Assembly: GCF_963259705.1 (NCBI RefSeq)
Contig: NC_081842.1
Span: 91,130,433-91,194,432, forward strand
Length of the DNA stretch: 64,000 nucleotides
Source: Myotis daubentonii
Lineage: Eukaryota; Chordata; Mammalia; Chiroptera; Vespertilionidae
Reading direction: 5' to 3'
The notes under the pieces are model-generated. The model saw only the letters and a list, made by a program, of their open reading frames with translations. It was not told the origin of the DNA and made no database searches. Shown in pieces: positions 11,273 through 24,379 of the stretch. Made by a program: the position numbers and the translations under genes. Positions within the stretch are counted from its first letter, which is position 1. Every line of letters begins with the position of its first letter.

Positions 11273-12499
11273 ATTATGACTACCAATAGGAAGTTCTTGA
11301 CTAGTTTCCTCACTTAGGGAAAGGGTAGAAAATAACAAAGAAAAGCAGTGTACACCTATAATCTTCATGGATGTGTTTTAAGACAAAGGTAAAATTTAGG
11401 CATAAAAATATTTTTACCTTTCCAACACTATAAAATATTTAGTAATTCCTCTTTTTAACCCTTGTGAATATAACATAAATAATAAAGACACGACTTTGGG
11501 CTTAGTAGAGAGGAGTTGGTAGAGAGATATTAAGAACTAAAATAATTTGGTTATATATAGTAAGTGTTTATATTTTTATTACACATTAGTTATTATCTCA
11601 GTCATAAACATTTACTTCTCATCTTTAAGGCATGCCCAGATGCTTAGTGGAAAAATACTAATGATTATTATATCTGAAACTAGTTATCTTTAGCTCTTCA
11701 AAATAGTATATAAGAAAAAGTGTCTTCTCTGTCTTATATAAGAGTGCCTGATTTGCTTGCTAATATATCCTTATGAATACCTGCATATACGTAGTATGTC
11801 TTAAAACCAATGATCACATATTAGTGTTAGAGCAAGGTTAATAAAAGAAACAGACATTATTGTAGTTAGACATTTAATCAATCAAACTTGTCTATTATAG
11901 GATTAAAAAGTGCAGTGAATACAACTTTATATTCCCATTAAATACAGAGCTTTAATCCTATAATATCCAGATATTATACTTTATTTTTTAGATGATAAAA
12001 ATAATACAATTCATATAAATTATGTTGTAAAGCATTGAGAAAAAACATTGCCATTCTTTTTGCATCTGCCTAAAATGGTACAGGAAAGAGACACAGCAGG
12101 AAGAAACTCAGGACCTCACCTGAAAGTTAAATACAATAGACAGGTCACATTGTGAATTGCCAACTTTGATGTGCCTTTCCATTAATATTAGAAATCATGT
12201 CATATTCAGGAAATTTAAGCATTGGAGGATCTATTGAATGCTGTCCCTGATCTTCAAGAAACCTGAATTTCCAAAGAGACACACAGATGATTTTTTTTTC
12301 TTTTTGTCATTTTCATTAAATGTTTCCAAGCAAAAATTTCAAGATGGAGGAGGAAAAAAAGAAAGCTGTAGGTACTTGAAGTGACCATTTTTGTATCAGA
12401 ATAGCAGATAAAAGATCAATTTTTAAAATGAAAATATAACCACATGTCCAATCTATTTTTATACACATATGGAAAATAATAGATTTTTAGGGTGTCATA

Positions 12500-12906
12500 T
12501 CTATATAGATAAAGATGAAATATGCAAATTAGGCTGGGACGCCATAAGGGGTCACGCCCAGACAGGAGGAGGTTGCGCGAGCAGGTGAGTTTGAGGCCCA
12601 TAGCGGAGACAAGATAGACAGGGGGCCGGCGAGCCGCTGTGCCCTGGCTGCGGGCAGCGGGCCCTCCTCCCGCAGAAGGAGCATGGTTCCCTCGCGCCTG
12701 AGGAATTGACACGGGTCCCTCCCACAGAATCGGCGCGGGTCCCTCCTGGCTCCTGTGGGCGCAGGTGGCTCGCTTCCGCCTCCCCACAGAAGCAGCATGG
12801 CTCCTGTGGAAACAGCGCTGCTCCCCGTGTGTGCTGCGGTTACCGCCAGCTCCTGGGGCAGCGGCGGGCGGCCTACTGCACATGTTATTGCGCAATGGGT
12901 TACTAG
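12500..12906 (+). mobile_element. Helitron, CpG-rich divergent subfamily (copy H2)
   Basis: Starts A|TCTATATAGATAAAGATG with the octamer ATGCAAAT 22 bp in, and ends GTTACTAG|T with a short palindrome (ATTGCGCAAT) just before the CTAG. The termini fit Helitron rules but the 3' end differs from the usual GGGCCTCTAG. The interior (12540-12860) is GC- and CpG-rich in an AT-rich setting, with imperfectly repeated CTCC(C/T)ACAGAA blocks. The long frames on both strands (up to 159 codons) are explained by GC-rich composition and show no domain. Origin of the interior is unknown; capture of CpG-island DNA is an inference. Confidence 0.82.
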
Positions 12907-13668
12907 TTCATTTATAAATATCTAAAAAGCTTTAACAACCAGCCTCATCACTCACCAAAATTTTATTCTGATCTTCATATCCAGAATATGCTCACTATTA
13001 GGAAACAGTAAAATCTTATGTTTCATTGCTCATATTCCTTCTTGGAAGAATTACATATTGATCAGCAAAGCAGAGAGAAGCAATGTATGGTAATACCAAA
13101 TTTAAAATAAGTTTTAAGTTGTAGCATAATTTTATATATATAAAATTTTCATTGGTCTAATATACATACATACATATATATATACATATATATATATATA
13201 TATGAAGTAAGAGTAGATATAAAATTTATTGCAATTTGTGAATCTTTCTATATCTTTTGGAAAAAATATAAATAAAGTATCTAGTAACCAAGAAACTTTA
13301 AAGAACTAAATAACTAAAAATGAAAAAAAAATATTGAACTTTTAGATTTTTAAAACTATTTATGAGATAGCCCAAAGAACAACTTTATAAATTATTTAAA
13401 GTATATCATTTACATATTCCAGCCAAATATATGTCTATGCATTCAGGGGTCAGGATGGAGGTTAAAATGTAAGTAATATATTTTATATAACTCATGGGTA
13501 TGTATTTATTATTTATTAATACAAAATGTGAAAATTTATAATTAAAACCACTTCTTATTTAAATAAAACTGGGCGCTAAGATAATGTGAATCTACTGGGG
13601 CTATAAAGCAATGCACCTTTGAATTTATTCTGAAGCTTCAGTAGACTCAAAATCAATAAAGAATTCTC
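12907..13668. other. AT-rich unique sequence
   Basis: No gene. Contains a TA/CATA microsatellite (13163-13204). Confidence 0.5.
13163..13204. repeat. (CATA)n/(TA)n microsatellite
   Basis: CATACATACATA passes into uninterrupted TATATA runs. Confidence 0.9.
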
Positions 13669-13887
13669 TTTTTTTTAATATGTTTTATTGATTTTTTACA
13701 GAGAGGAAGAGAGAGGGATAGAGAGTTAGAAACATCGATGAAAGAGAAACATCGATTAGCTGCTTCCTGCACACCTCCTACTAGGGATGTGCCCACAACC
13801 AAGGTACATGCCCTTGACCGGAACTGAACCTGGGACCTTTCAGTCCACAGGTCAATGCTCTATCCACTGGGCAAAACTGGTTAGGGT
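13669..13887 (-). mobile_element. Ves SINE
   Basis: In reverse complement: tRNA-like head (CCTAACCAGTTTTGCCCAGTGG), B-box region (AGGTTCAGTTCCGG), body GGTTGTGGGCACATCCC, CATCGATGTTTC and the tail GAGGAAGAGAGAGG complement ending AATCAATAAAACATATT. Near complete. Target duplication not obvious. Confidence 0.95.
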
Positions 13888-16140
13888 CACCGAAATACTG
13901 GAAGTGCATTTTTTGAGAGAGGTAGGCTGTTCAAACCAACCAAAACTAAATTATGTACAGCTATCATCACTCTCACCTTGTAATTAAAGCACATAAGAGC
14001 CACACTGAGAGAATCTGCCATCTGTTAGATCGATGGAGAAATATTTTAGCATTCCACAATCTCTCAAACTTGTTTCACAGTCATAAGGTCCATGAAATGG
14101 CCATAACTCTGATAGTCTCAGCAAAGTCACAATGAAGTGGAGCAAAAAGTCTCTGACTTTCAAATCTACTGCAGGAAGCCAGGATTTTTGAACACATGAT
14201 CTTAAGAGCTAAGCTTGCCATATGTAATGCTTTAAGCACTCTATATGTGCAACTGTATAATGTGGCTGCTATATTTTCCTTTTACAGAAGATGAACTAAG
14301 GCATGGCATGGCAAAATCATTGCCCTCTGTCAGAGCTGAAAATCTAATCAAAGCCTCTGAACCCAAATATCTGTTGAACCACACTACTAGATTAATAGAC
14401 AATTTTTCAGCAATGCATTCATGTTACATTCACAATACTGAGAGTTACATGATACCATGCTGTTTAACAGAAGTGAGCAATGCCTACTAAAGATAATAAA
14501 GCTCAGTATTCATGCTTTTAAAGTTATTATTTTTTTCTATAATTGAAAGACTTATGTTAGCATAAGTTTAAAATGGAATAATTTATTTTATAGAAGAACT
14601 TATAGATAGAATCTTTCTGAAACATTTTTAATTTCAGAAGTTAGTGTTTTATATTTTTAGAGTCCAGATATTGACATGCTTTAAGATAAAAGTAACCCAG
14701 ACTAATTATTGCAGCAGGATGAGTTAGTTTGCTGAAGTCAGCGGGCAATAATGCTTAACACAAATTCCAAAAAGGGCCATCACCTAATAAATCAAGCAGG
14801 TGTTTAAAAGATGTGTGTCAAACCAAGTTAAATTTTAATAACATTTGTGGGTGACTTATGCTACTTTTTCAGGATGTGCCTCAAGAAATACAGTTTAATG
14901 GAATTGCCATGGTCTTGGGGTAGATTCAGAAATGTGGGTTTGTCAGAAAGCTACAGGTGTCCTGGTCCTGGGGCAGCAAGTCACTAGAGTTAAATTCACA
15001 TGAGGCTAATTCATAAGCTCTAATGCCCACGTTTCAAATTATATTGGAGGGATCTTCTGGGGCTTGACAACTGGGACAAGTCATCTGCAAGGGCATACCC
15101 TCCTGGGTAGGTAGGGATACTCTGAGGAAATGAAATTATAGATTCAATGTTTCTCCTGAGAGCACAGAATTAGAACAAAGGGAATTGAATGGTCTTAAGG
15201 GATCATTTTATCAGACAGTGGTAACCTGATTAATTGCCCTTCCTTTCTGTTCTGATGATGTTTCTATCTAAATAACTGGGCCAAGATACTGTGGAATGAG
15301 AGCACCTTTCTCCAGCTCACTTCCTCAAAACCAGGGAAACTCCAGAACCTTGGATAGGTATTACCCTCCTCTCCACTATGGTGTCCAATTTTGCTATTTA
15401 TTAAATTAATTATATCTGAATCTAATATTTCAGGAAATAGTATGTGTTGCATTGATTAGGTAGCATTAGAGGATAGAAAGAAAGCCAATAAACGTTTAAT
15501 TCTCTCCTTTTAACGTTAAGAATTGGCTATGTAAAATTTGTAATTTAGAAAGATTCATTGATGGTATTAAATAGAATAGATTAGAATAGGTCATGATTAT
15601 ACAATGAAAGATCATTATAAAACCCAGCTCAACGACACTGCAAACTTGAACCTGAGTTGTTGTTGTAATCAGGGAAAGAAGGAATGGGACAGATGTAAGA
15701 AATACTTTAGGAACAGAAAGTTATAATGTTTTTCTCCTGAGTTATAAGACTTCATACTCAGAGGCATTGTAGCTAACATTTATTTTCTAAATAAACTAAA
15801 ATATCAATAAAGAATTCAGTAAAACTGTCAATAAAAGTGTGTTTTAAGAAGTTGTGGGAAAGAAAGAGTATAAAGGAAATTATTTCAAAAATTTTAAAGT
15901 ACTATTCACTGCCTTTCTTCTTAATATGATCTCTGCTTGTCTTTGCCAAACTTGCTGACTTGTGTCTGAAGTCGCATAAAGATGATTCAACACAGTGTAA
16001 TGTTACAGGTTGTTGGGTTGACGGGGTGAGGGGGCAGCTTTTATATGTGTTAAACGGCTGCACTTACTTCTTCTTTAAAGTGTAGACCTCTCATGCCCAA
16101 ACAAAAGCAAATGCTCCCTTTATAAAAGCTAAAAATGGAG
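13888..16140. other. Unique AT-rich sequence
   Basis: No recognisable gene. The stretch 14690-14860 (CTAATTATTGCAGCAGG ... CTAATAAATCAAGCAGGTG) looks low in repeat content and could be conserved noncoding DNA; this is impression only. Frames of 60-80 codons here have no family features. Confidence 0.45.
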
Positions 16141-16144
16141 GGGG

Positions 16145-16255
16145 ACAGGGAGTATATGGGAACTCTCTATACCTTCTGCTCGATTTTGCTGTAAATCTAA
16201 AACTGCTCGAAAAATAATGTTTGTTAATTAAAAATCAAACAAAACAATTTAAAAA
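16145..16255 (+). mobile_element. Old L1 (L1M) 3' end
   Basis: GGGAACTCTCTATACCTTCTGCTCGATTTTGCTGTAAATCTAAAACTGCTCGAAAAATAA-like order matches the 3'UTR end of ancient L1M elements (ACCTTCTGCTCAATTTTGC, CCTAAAACTGCTCTAAAAA), followed by an A-rich tail. The most diverged L1 of the plus-strand set. Confidence 0.7.
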
Positions 16256-19200
16256 GTTAAATCACAGGCAAAAGGAATATAATCTTTCTCCTCCGTGTTC
16301 CCACTGCTTTCTTTTTCTCAGACAATGAGGGTGGAGCTCATAGTGACTGCAACAAGGAAACAATTATTCTCTCTTCTGCTTTGGTACTTTTCTCCAGAGA
16401 AGTGCTTCCCCTCCCCCAGAACTACCCCAGGGCTTTGCTCTTCCTGCTTCCCAGAAACCTGAGTTCCCTTCTGTCTCCCTCTAATTCTCCTGTTTGGGGA
16501 AGACAACTTCTTGTAAGGTAGTCGCATTTTTCTTTAACATAGCACCTATCACAAATGTGAACGGAGTAAACCAAAAATATTAAAGCAGACTTTTAAGCGT
16601 TTTCCTTATCTACCTTTCAAGGGAATGGGGATAGTGGTGGGGTACTGATTATTAGATTAACTGCAATTCAAAATGGAGTAGTAAAATCGATATTTAATGT
16701 TACTTAACTTCCTATGCACTGTTACCAAGATTTTTTTTTTTACATAAAAATGATCATAGTGATAAAACAAAATACAAAATCTCACAATGTAATTTTAAAT
16801 GTATCTACACAAAACCATGAATTAGAGGATATGCCTTCATTCTTCTAAACTTCCTTAAAACCTTAATATTTTCTTGCATTCTAAAACTTCAGTTACATTT
16901 TGGAATGGAGAGCAGCTTATAAATAGCTTTTGGAGGTCTTTTAATTATAGATCAATACATGTGTCTGAGTGCAAAATCAATTATTAATTTATGTAAGCTG
17001 AAAATTTGGCATATAATATAAAGCTAGGTTTTTATCTTCAGTGTTTTTTGCTTTTTGGTAGCAAATTAAATGTATAATAAAATCTGGCTAAACCTCTAAT
17101 GTTTCACTGTTTCAAGAAATGTTCACAAGTTTGAGACCCTCTAAGAATGTTGGAAAACTCTGAACTTTGATAAATGTGAAGTCTAGTATGAACATTAAGT
17201 GGGAAAATTATATAAATGCTAACTTCCAAGACTGTAATATCCTACAATCTTGATTTATATAGTTTAAGGTGTGTATATATGATGGAAAGAACTGAGGTAG
17301 AAGGAATGAAAATATTTTCTACAGTATCTACTGTTTTCTCACATAAAGCCTAAAGTAATTTCTCTTTTGGTTAAGTAAATATCTTTAAAACATGTTAATC
17401 TTTTTTCTCTGCAAATATAAAATAGAAACAAAGAGATGAGGCAATGAAGTAACAAAGGCCATGCTTGGTGGACATAAAAACAATCATCAAAGAGGAAAAA
17501 AATACAAGCACATGTTAATTCACACTAGGCATAAATGGCATCAGCAATCAAAAATGCATGCCGAGTTCAAACAGACTTGCTTTTGAATCTTGCTTCAAAA
17601 GCAAAGTGGTAGATGACAATCTGGAAATGAATGACAAACTGTAAATGAATCAGCAATAAAACAAGTGATATACAATCAACCATTTGCAATGCGAACATTG
17701 CAAGAGAAATCATAAATTAAAATGATGCAGTTCCATTCAAAGTAACTTTTTAAATACAGTTTATTTCAGAATCTGTTTAGAGTCACACTAATTTAATATA
17801 GGTAAGAATCTGACACATTTTTAAAGCATGCCTCCTTGTTGCTATCTGGTACAGAGCGGTCATTCTCTCCCTTCTCCTTAGTGACAGATTCCACCATCCT
17901 GGATAGAAACTGAAAATGCTGGGCACTCCAGCTTCTAGTCTCTCTTCCTGGTAGAACATGGACATCAACCCATAGTTGAGAAAGGTGTCTTCAGTGATTC
18001 TGGGAAAATTTTGTTCCCTGTCAGAATGAGGGACAGGTGGTAGGAAAATACTTTGTTTACCCTTCATGGTTTTGGATAATGGATAACGTGATGAAAGGAT
18101 GAGATGCTTGGGGCTGCTGCAGCCATCTTGGTCGTCCAGAAGAGGGAAGATATGAGGATCTCAGAAAAGAGGGCCACTGAGCCAACCAGGAACACTATTG
18201 CTTACGTGGCTTTTACGTGGGTGTTTTTGAGTCAGAAAACAACTGAGGGCCGGTTTACCTTTTTAAATAAATTCAACCCACATCTATTTTAAATTAGTTG
18301 GTCTGCAAGATACTATATCTTACATAATCATGCCCAATTTTTATGTTAAGTGATACAAGTCCATTTGAATTGTTTGAAATATTGCAAAAACGGGGGTTCC
18401 ATTTGAATACTCATGGAGATTCATCACAAAAGCAATAAACTATAATAATGCAATATAATTCTCCTGAGACTGCCTTGTTTTCCAGCACTGTGTTCCTCTT
18501 CATCATGGGTTACAAATGTGTCCGCTTGTTGTTGTTTTAGTCTACATATGAGAGTTTTTGTTCTACTTGTTTCTTAGAATTTCAATTAGAAAACAAGAAA
18601 GGACTTTATTGTTGCCCTGGTTAAAGAGGAAGAAGGTGGAGTCACAGAGCTTGCTCCTTATTTGGCTCCCAATCCCATCTCCTTTCAATAGCTTCTAAGC
18701 AGCTATGGGAAACATGTTTTCTGCACCTCTGGTCCTAGAGTGGAAGCAGAAAAGCAATGAAAGAAAAAACCGAATTGATCCTTACCTACATTCTGAATAA
18801 GAATGGAAAAATATAGTCAATATGACCTTTTCTAACTCTTTACTTTCCAACTCAGGTGTATAATGACAACCACAGTGGATCAATACATATTTGTTAAAAG
18901 AATGAATACAACTTTTGACCACTGTGTTTCAGATTGAGCCCAGGCTTGTTGTTTTTGTGACAGGGCTTTCCATTATGCAAAGATGCCCTTCCCACAGACA
19001 GAGGAATGGTAAACATAACATTAAAAATGCGTATGTCTGTGAAGCCCCTGTTTTGTGCAAGGCATGAAGCTAAGCATTTTCAGGGACAATGAATGAATAT
19101 AATTCAATCCATACCAGGAAAGAGACAGGATTCTCTATGTGTGGTCACACAATAAAAGGCAGAAAATAAATGCCACAAGAGAAGTATGAAGTATTTTAAA

Positions 19201-22105
19201 AGTTCAAACAAACAAGCGTGTGTGCCATATAAGAAGGATCATAAAGGAAGAGCTAGCTGAGATTGAACTTGAAGGAGAGATTGAATTTCAGAAGGAGAAA
19301 TGTGAAAGAACGAGTTTTTGATGGAAAAGATGATAAAGTGTTCCTGAGTAAAATAGTAGCCCATTATTCCTTAAACAGGGAAAACATAAAGAGAGCCAGG
19401 GGGTGAAAAAAGACTTTGGGATTGGATTTTTCAAATCTTTGCATGCCCCCCAAAATCTGGGCAACACCACACCCAAAACAAACTGTCCAAAATAAATTCA
19501 AAATGTCTAGCCTATATGAAGAATTAAACAAAATATCCATTAATTTAGAAATCCCCACAAAAATTAAAAAGGCATTTTTATGTTTTATTACATTCTACAA
19601 TACAGTACTGCCCAATAGTAAAAAAAAAAAAAATGCTGCTTATATTAGACTTCAATTTAAAATATATACAACTGAGCCTTCGGCTATCTTATTTACTAGG
19701 TCCGTAAGAAATAAGATAATGGTAGATTTGTTGCTATAAACTAGAAATTCTCAGTAAAAATCATGCTCAATTTTATGTAGGCGGAGACCTAATGTTAATT
19801 AGAGAAAATGGGATTAAGTAAGGCACATTATTAATATTTTAATTCTTTTTATACTAATACTCTAATGTTAAAATATGCAACTCATAATAGATATTTTAGA
19901 GAATCTGATACAAGATTTTTAAATGATTAAAACCAATGTAAAAAATCAACCTGACTTTCAGCAGTCCATCCTAATTGGTAGGTGTCTGTAAATAAAAATT
20001 GTTCAAAGTTTTGTAGGAATAAATTGCTCAAATTTGCTTCTACTTTACAGCATGTTTTAAAGTGTAAACATCTATGTTTGTCATTAAACAGCCTGGCAAC
20101 ATGACTTCTGCTTATTCTAAAACAAGAGTGCTAAAATCACGGTGATCTTGTGAGGAACTCACCATTGTTTATTAATATCTAGCATTCTGGAATCCAAATC
20201 TTTGTACTACTTTGTACATGACAACTTTGCCCTCAGTGTGAATAAAGTTGCCTTTAGATTTGACTATTTTGGGGTTTTCATAGACAATCATGATAAAATT
20301 TATATTAGGAATCAAAATAAAATCTATTTATATCTGAATATATAAAGATTCAAGAGATTCAATAATATTTTAAAATGTGTTCTCTGTAAAAATAACAAAC
20401 TAAAAAAACATAAAAGCATAAAATACTTTGTATTGTTATTGTTAACCTTTAGTATAAAGTTAATAAGTTATATTCATTATAAGCCATGTGAATATATTTA
20501 AATCTCATATCAGTTTACACCATTATTATATATACTCTGACAAACTCAGAATAGATTTTCTGCTATTGCTAATAAAATGATATAAGCTATAAAATATTAA
20601 AACACAAGGAGCAGAGAGGAAATCTAGAACAATTTTGATCACAAAATTATATCTGTGTGTACTGGAAGTCCGAGAAAATGGGAAACATGGTGAGAAACAC
20701 ATATCTTATAATTAAATGTTAGCACACATTTCATTGGAGACAGCAGTGTTTTCTTAGCTTTAAAACTCAAAAATAAGTCAGTGTGTGGCTATACAGATAA
20801 GGAAAATGGAATGATATTTTGTGTAATGTCTTAAATAGGTATAAAACAGGTTTATGAATATTTTTATATGCCCACCTGAACTCACATTTGAAACCTAATA
20901 CCTAAATGTTACACAATACTATCTATAGTACTGTGTGGTCTAGGAATCTAACTTTATAGTGACTCAAGTAGGTATAGTGTCAGAGCTTAGACAATGTCTA
21001 GGAATGGCTGCCAAATAGACAATCAATCTCAAATATCAATTGTCTCAACCAGACTTCAGGCTCTCTAGATAATGGATGGTTCAAAATGGTCTCTGCTGAT
21101 ACCCAACGATGCTGACTTTTCATTATGAAATGCTTATAATCAGAAAGTCAGCCAGATGTGCGCTTCAGATACAGAGAGGCAGATCCAAAGGCAGATTCAA
21201 ATCATTGGAGGGCAGTTTTTGAGCCCCCTAAGAGTAAAACATTAGTTATGTATAGACCGAAAATTCTGCACCATCAAACATGGGAAAAAAAGGTAATTTG
21301 ATGTTATTTCAGTATTGTTGCTTGTGGCATTCACTATTTCACCTTTCACAGAGTTTTAGAGGATATTAGTCTCACTTGGTTTAGCTTAGGTATTTATGCT
21401 GTATTTTGCTACCATAAAGCAGAATATTCCTAGAGCTTGACCAATATAGTTTTTAAAAAACCACACGTGTGCACCCGCACATTCACACACACACACGTTA
21501 TCTTATCCCCTGTGGAAGCCAGCCACGTAACTGTTGGAGGCTTGTGGGCTTTGTGTTTCTGCTGGCTGCTGTCCAACACTTAAAAGAAAGCTCAGTCATT
21601 AATCGAGAGCCCCTTCTGCTGAGTAGACCCTTTGTGCAGCTTCCAGTGCTCCCCCAGGATCCTGTGATATTAAGTGCGAGTTACGATGGCTGTGCTAAAA
21701 AAGAGCAACCGCGAGCCAGGCAGTAAGAATTGTGTTAAATGACTTTCGGTTGGAAGTCTTTCTTTGCATATCCTTACCTGTGCTATCAAGTCCATCCAGG
21801 CCTTAGGCTTATGTTCTTTAAACTAAGACACGTCCTACATATCAACTTACAAGTTATTTAGTGAAGAAACTGTGATAGCACGTCCTTTGAAGACATCAGT
21901 GGGGTGGATGTAACAGAATATTGTTTGATCACAATATAAAACCTGTTTTTGTCACTTAATTACTCATGCTATGAAAGATGAAGGTAATCCATGTGACAAA
22001 ATAATAATTAGTGCAATTAGCAATATGAACTGAGATACTTAGCAATATTTCCCTAAATGCGCTTTACTTTTGACTTCACAGGGAATTTTAAATCTTCATT
22101 TGTGT
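16256..22105. other. Long unique AT-rich stretch with possible ancient repeats
   Basis: No gene seen over nearly 6 kb. Candidate old repeats I cannot name: 17780-18290 (GCTGCAGCCATCTTGG block) and 20870-20960 (TGCCCACCTGAACTCACATTTGAAACC, like the 5' part of an MLT1/MST LTR). A poly-A run of 13 at 19621. The 107-codon frame at 19416-19739 has no motif. The block 21421-21725 has more CpG than its surroundings and an 85-codon frame without recognisable domain. Confidence 0.4.
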
Positions 22106-22529
22106 ATTTTTAAAAATTCTTTATTGATTAAGGTATTACATGTGTGTCCTTATCCCCCCATCACCCTCCCCAACTCCCCACTCATGCCCTCACCCCCCTG
22201 TTGTCTGTGTCCATTGGTTAGGCTTATATGCTTGCATACAAGTTCTTTGGTTGATCTATCCCTCTTACTCCCACCCTCCTCTATCTTCCCTCTGAGATTT
22301 GACAGTCTGATTGATGCTTCTCTGTCTCTGGATCTTTGTTTATCAGTTTATGTTGTTCATTATATTCCATAAGTGAGTGAGATCATGTGGTATTTATCTT
22401 TCTCTGACTGGCTTATTCCACTTAGCATAATGCTCTCCAGTTCCATCCATCCTGTTGCAAATGGTAAGAATTCCTTCTTTTTTACTGCAGCGTAGTATTC
22501 CAGTGTGTAGATGTACCACAATTTTTTAT
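22106..22529 (-). mobile_element. L1 3' end (young bat type)
   Basis: Begins with the complement of the A tail (TTCTTTATTGATTAAGGTATTACAT), then the pyrimidine-rich 3'UTR complement, GTCCATTGGTTAGGCTTATATGC, GTTGTTCATTATATTCC and GTAGTATTCCAGTGTGTAGATG, the ORF2 end. 5' truncated. Its near-identity to the copies at 3.7, 38.1 and 39.3 kb suggests recent activity. Confidence 0.95.
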
Positions 22530-23131
22530 TGTTGCTTTAATTTTTAAACATTTTATTTTTTAGGTAAACTAACTTAATGAGGTGGATTATCCTCATGGAA
22601 AAAACTACTTTTGGGGAAGCATATGTTGGAATTTCATTAACTTCTTTAGAGTATTATTTAGACGACAACTGTTCGGAGGACCTGAGCTGACCACAGCAGT
22701 TTATCTGTGCAGAGAAGTTGTTTTGATTGAGAATCTGGAACATGCAATCTGCAATGATTTACACCAGGAAAAAAAAATGCAAAACGCTATGGCTGTACTG
22801 AAGCAATAAAATATCCTATGATTATATAAACTACATAGTGCAATGTTTTTGACAGCACATATCACAATTTGTGATTATATAATTGTGTGTTTTAATATTT
22901 GTTTAAGGACTAAACAACTGTACGTTCTCTAAGATGCAAGGGCAGTAGCTGTTGTAGACAATACTTTTAACTTCAGCTTGGTTCATACTGGGTACTTATA
23001 AATATTTTTTAAATTAATGGGTATGTATTATTGGGTAAACTATTTCATATTTAATCTGACTATGAACATTCACTTTGCGGATAAAGCATCCTGACTGTGC
23101 CAAAATGGATACATCAACTCCCACATTTTGG
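22530..23131. other. Unique sequence
   Basis: No recognised gene or repeat. A 75-codon frame at 22582-22809 has no family signature. Confidence 0.45.
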
Positions 23132-23147
23132 CACCAATGAACATTTT

Positions 23148-23360
23148 TTAAAATATATTTTATTGATTTTTTACAGCGAGGAAGGGAGAGGGATAGAAAG
23201 TTAGAAACATCGATGAGAGAGGAATATAGATCAGCTGCCTCCTGCACTGCCCCTCTGGGGATGTGCCTGCAACCAAGGTACATGTCCTTGACTGGAATCG
23301 AACCCGGGACCCTTCAATCAGCAGGCTGACGCTCTATCCACTGAGCCAAACCGGTCAGGG
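23148..23360 (-). mobile_element. Ves SINE with target duplication
   Basis: In reverse complement: GCCCTGACCGGTTTGGCTCAG head, AGCGTCAGCCTGCTGATTG, B box GGGTTCGATTCC, GGTTGCAGGCACATCCCC body and the AATCAATAAAATATATTTTA tail. Flanked by a perfect 16-bp direct repeat CACCAATGAACATTTT (23132-23147 and 23361-23376), the L1-type target duplication. Intact A and B boxes mark it as young. Confidence 0.97.
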
Positions 23361-23376
23361 CACCAATGAACATTTT

Positions 23377-23740
23377 GATTCTATATCTGGTTTTATATCA
23401 AACATTAAGATCCTTGTAAAAATGCTCTTTTGCTCCTTCAAACCTAGGAATGGCAATAGCTTCCTATTTTATTAATCTTTGACCATTAGCTTTTTCACTT
23501 TCTCAGCTACAGGTCTCTTTTTGGGACTCTGACTGCTGGAAGGGTTAGTTACTTCTCCTGTATTTTTAAAAATTATGACTGCAAAGTTATTTTTAATTTG
23601 GGTAATTATTTTTATTTAATTAATTGTTATTTTTTAGATGTTTAATATTACTGACAACATGTGAAGTATTTTACCATATGAAATATTGCACTTTCAGTCT
23701 TAATTTTATGATTGCTTCTATCTATAATATTATATTAAAA
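23377..23740. other. Unique sequence between Ves and Helitron
   Basis: No gene or repeat recognised. Confidence 0.45.
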
Positions 23741-24379
23741 CTAGAGGCCCAATGCACAAATTCATGCACAGGTGGGGTTCCTCTGGGTGGCCTGCAGGGA
23801 TTAAACCTAAACCCCTGGTCCAAAGCCACCTGCAGCTATTACCTGCCATTCCCTTTCAGCCCAGCCTCACTGTGCCTGCCTTAAGCTCGTGCCCAAACAG
23901 TCCTAATCAGGAGATGCTCACTCTGCCACAGCAGCACTAGCCAGCCATGAGCCCTGCATCTGGTGCCTTCCCAAGGGGAGTGCCCTGTGGGATTGAGCTA
24001 AAACTGGCCTCCGACATCCCCCGAAGAGTCCCGGATTGCAAGAGGGCACAGGCCAGGCTGAGGGACCCCACGGGTGCATGATTGGGCTGGGGCGGAACCG
24101 TGGGAGGGCTCCAGGGCATGTCCGGCCCATGTCACTCAGTCCAGATCTGCTGGACCCCAGCAGCAAGTTAACCTACCAGTTGGAGCATCTACTACTCGGT
24201 GGTCAGTGTACGTCATAGTGACTGGTTGACCAGTTAACTTCCTGCCCCCTAGTTGTCAGTGCACATCATAGTGAGCTGTTGAGGAGCCTTAGCATATCAT
24301 TAGCATATTATGCTTTGATTGATTTTTCAGTTGTTCTGCCGTTCGGTCTATTTGCATATTATCCTTTTATTATATAGGA
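23741..24379 (-). mobile_element. HeliBat-type Helitron (copy H3)
   Basis: Plus strand reads A|CTAGAGGCCCAATGCACAAA ... CCTTTTATTATATAGGA|T, so the element lies on the minus strand with canonical ends and an A/T insertion site. The hairpin TGCACAAATTCATGCA sits next to the CTAG end. The octamer complement ATTTGCAT lies 22 bp from the 5' end. A GGTCAGTGTACGTCATAGTGA-type segment is repeated near 24200 and 24255. No Rep/helicase coding. The 82-codon minus frame is a composition artefact. Confidence 0.95.

Larger units (their letters stand above)
9377..12499. other. Unique AT-rich sequence
   Basis: About 3 kb with no gene, RNA or recognisable young repeat. Contains a short telomere-like patch near 10042-10066 and a small tandem duplication near 11220-11272. 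Confidence 0.5.

Noticed and set aside
12416..12895. 159-codon minus-strand frame
   Set aside because: Spans a Helitron terminus and its CpG-rich interior, has no family motif and is composition-driven.
21421..21725. Possible exon or WD-repeat fragment (DPVILSASYDG)
   Set aside because: The resemblance covers only a few residues, there are no convincing splice sites and no continuing domain.
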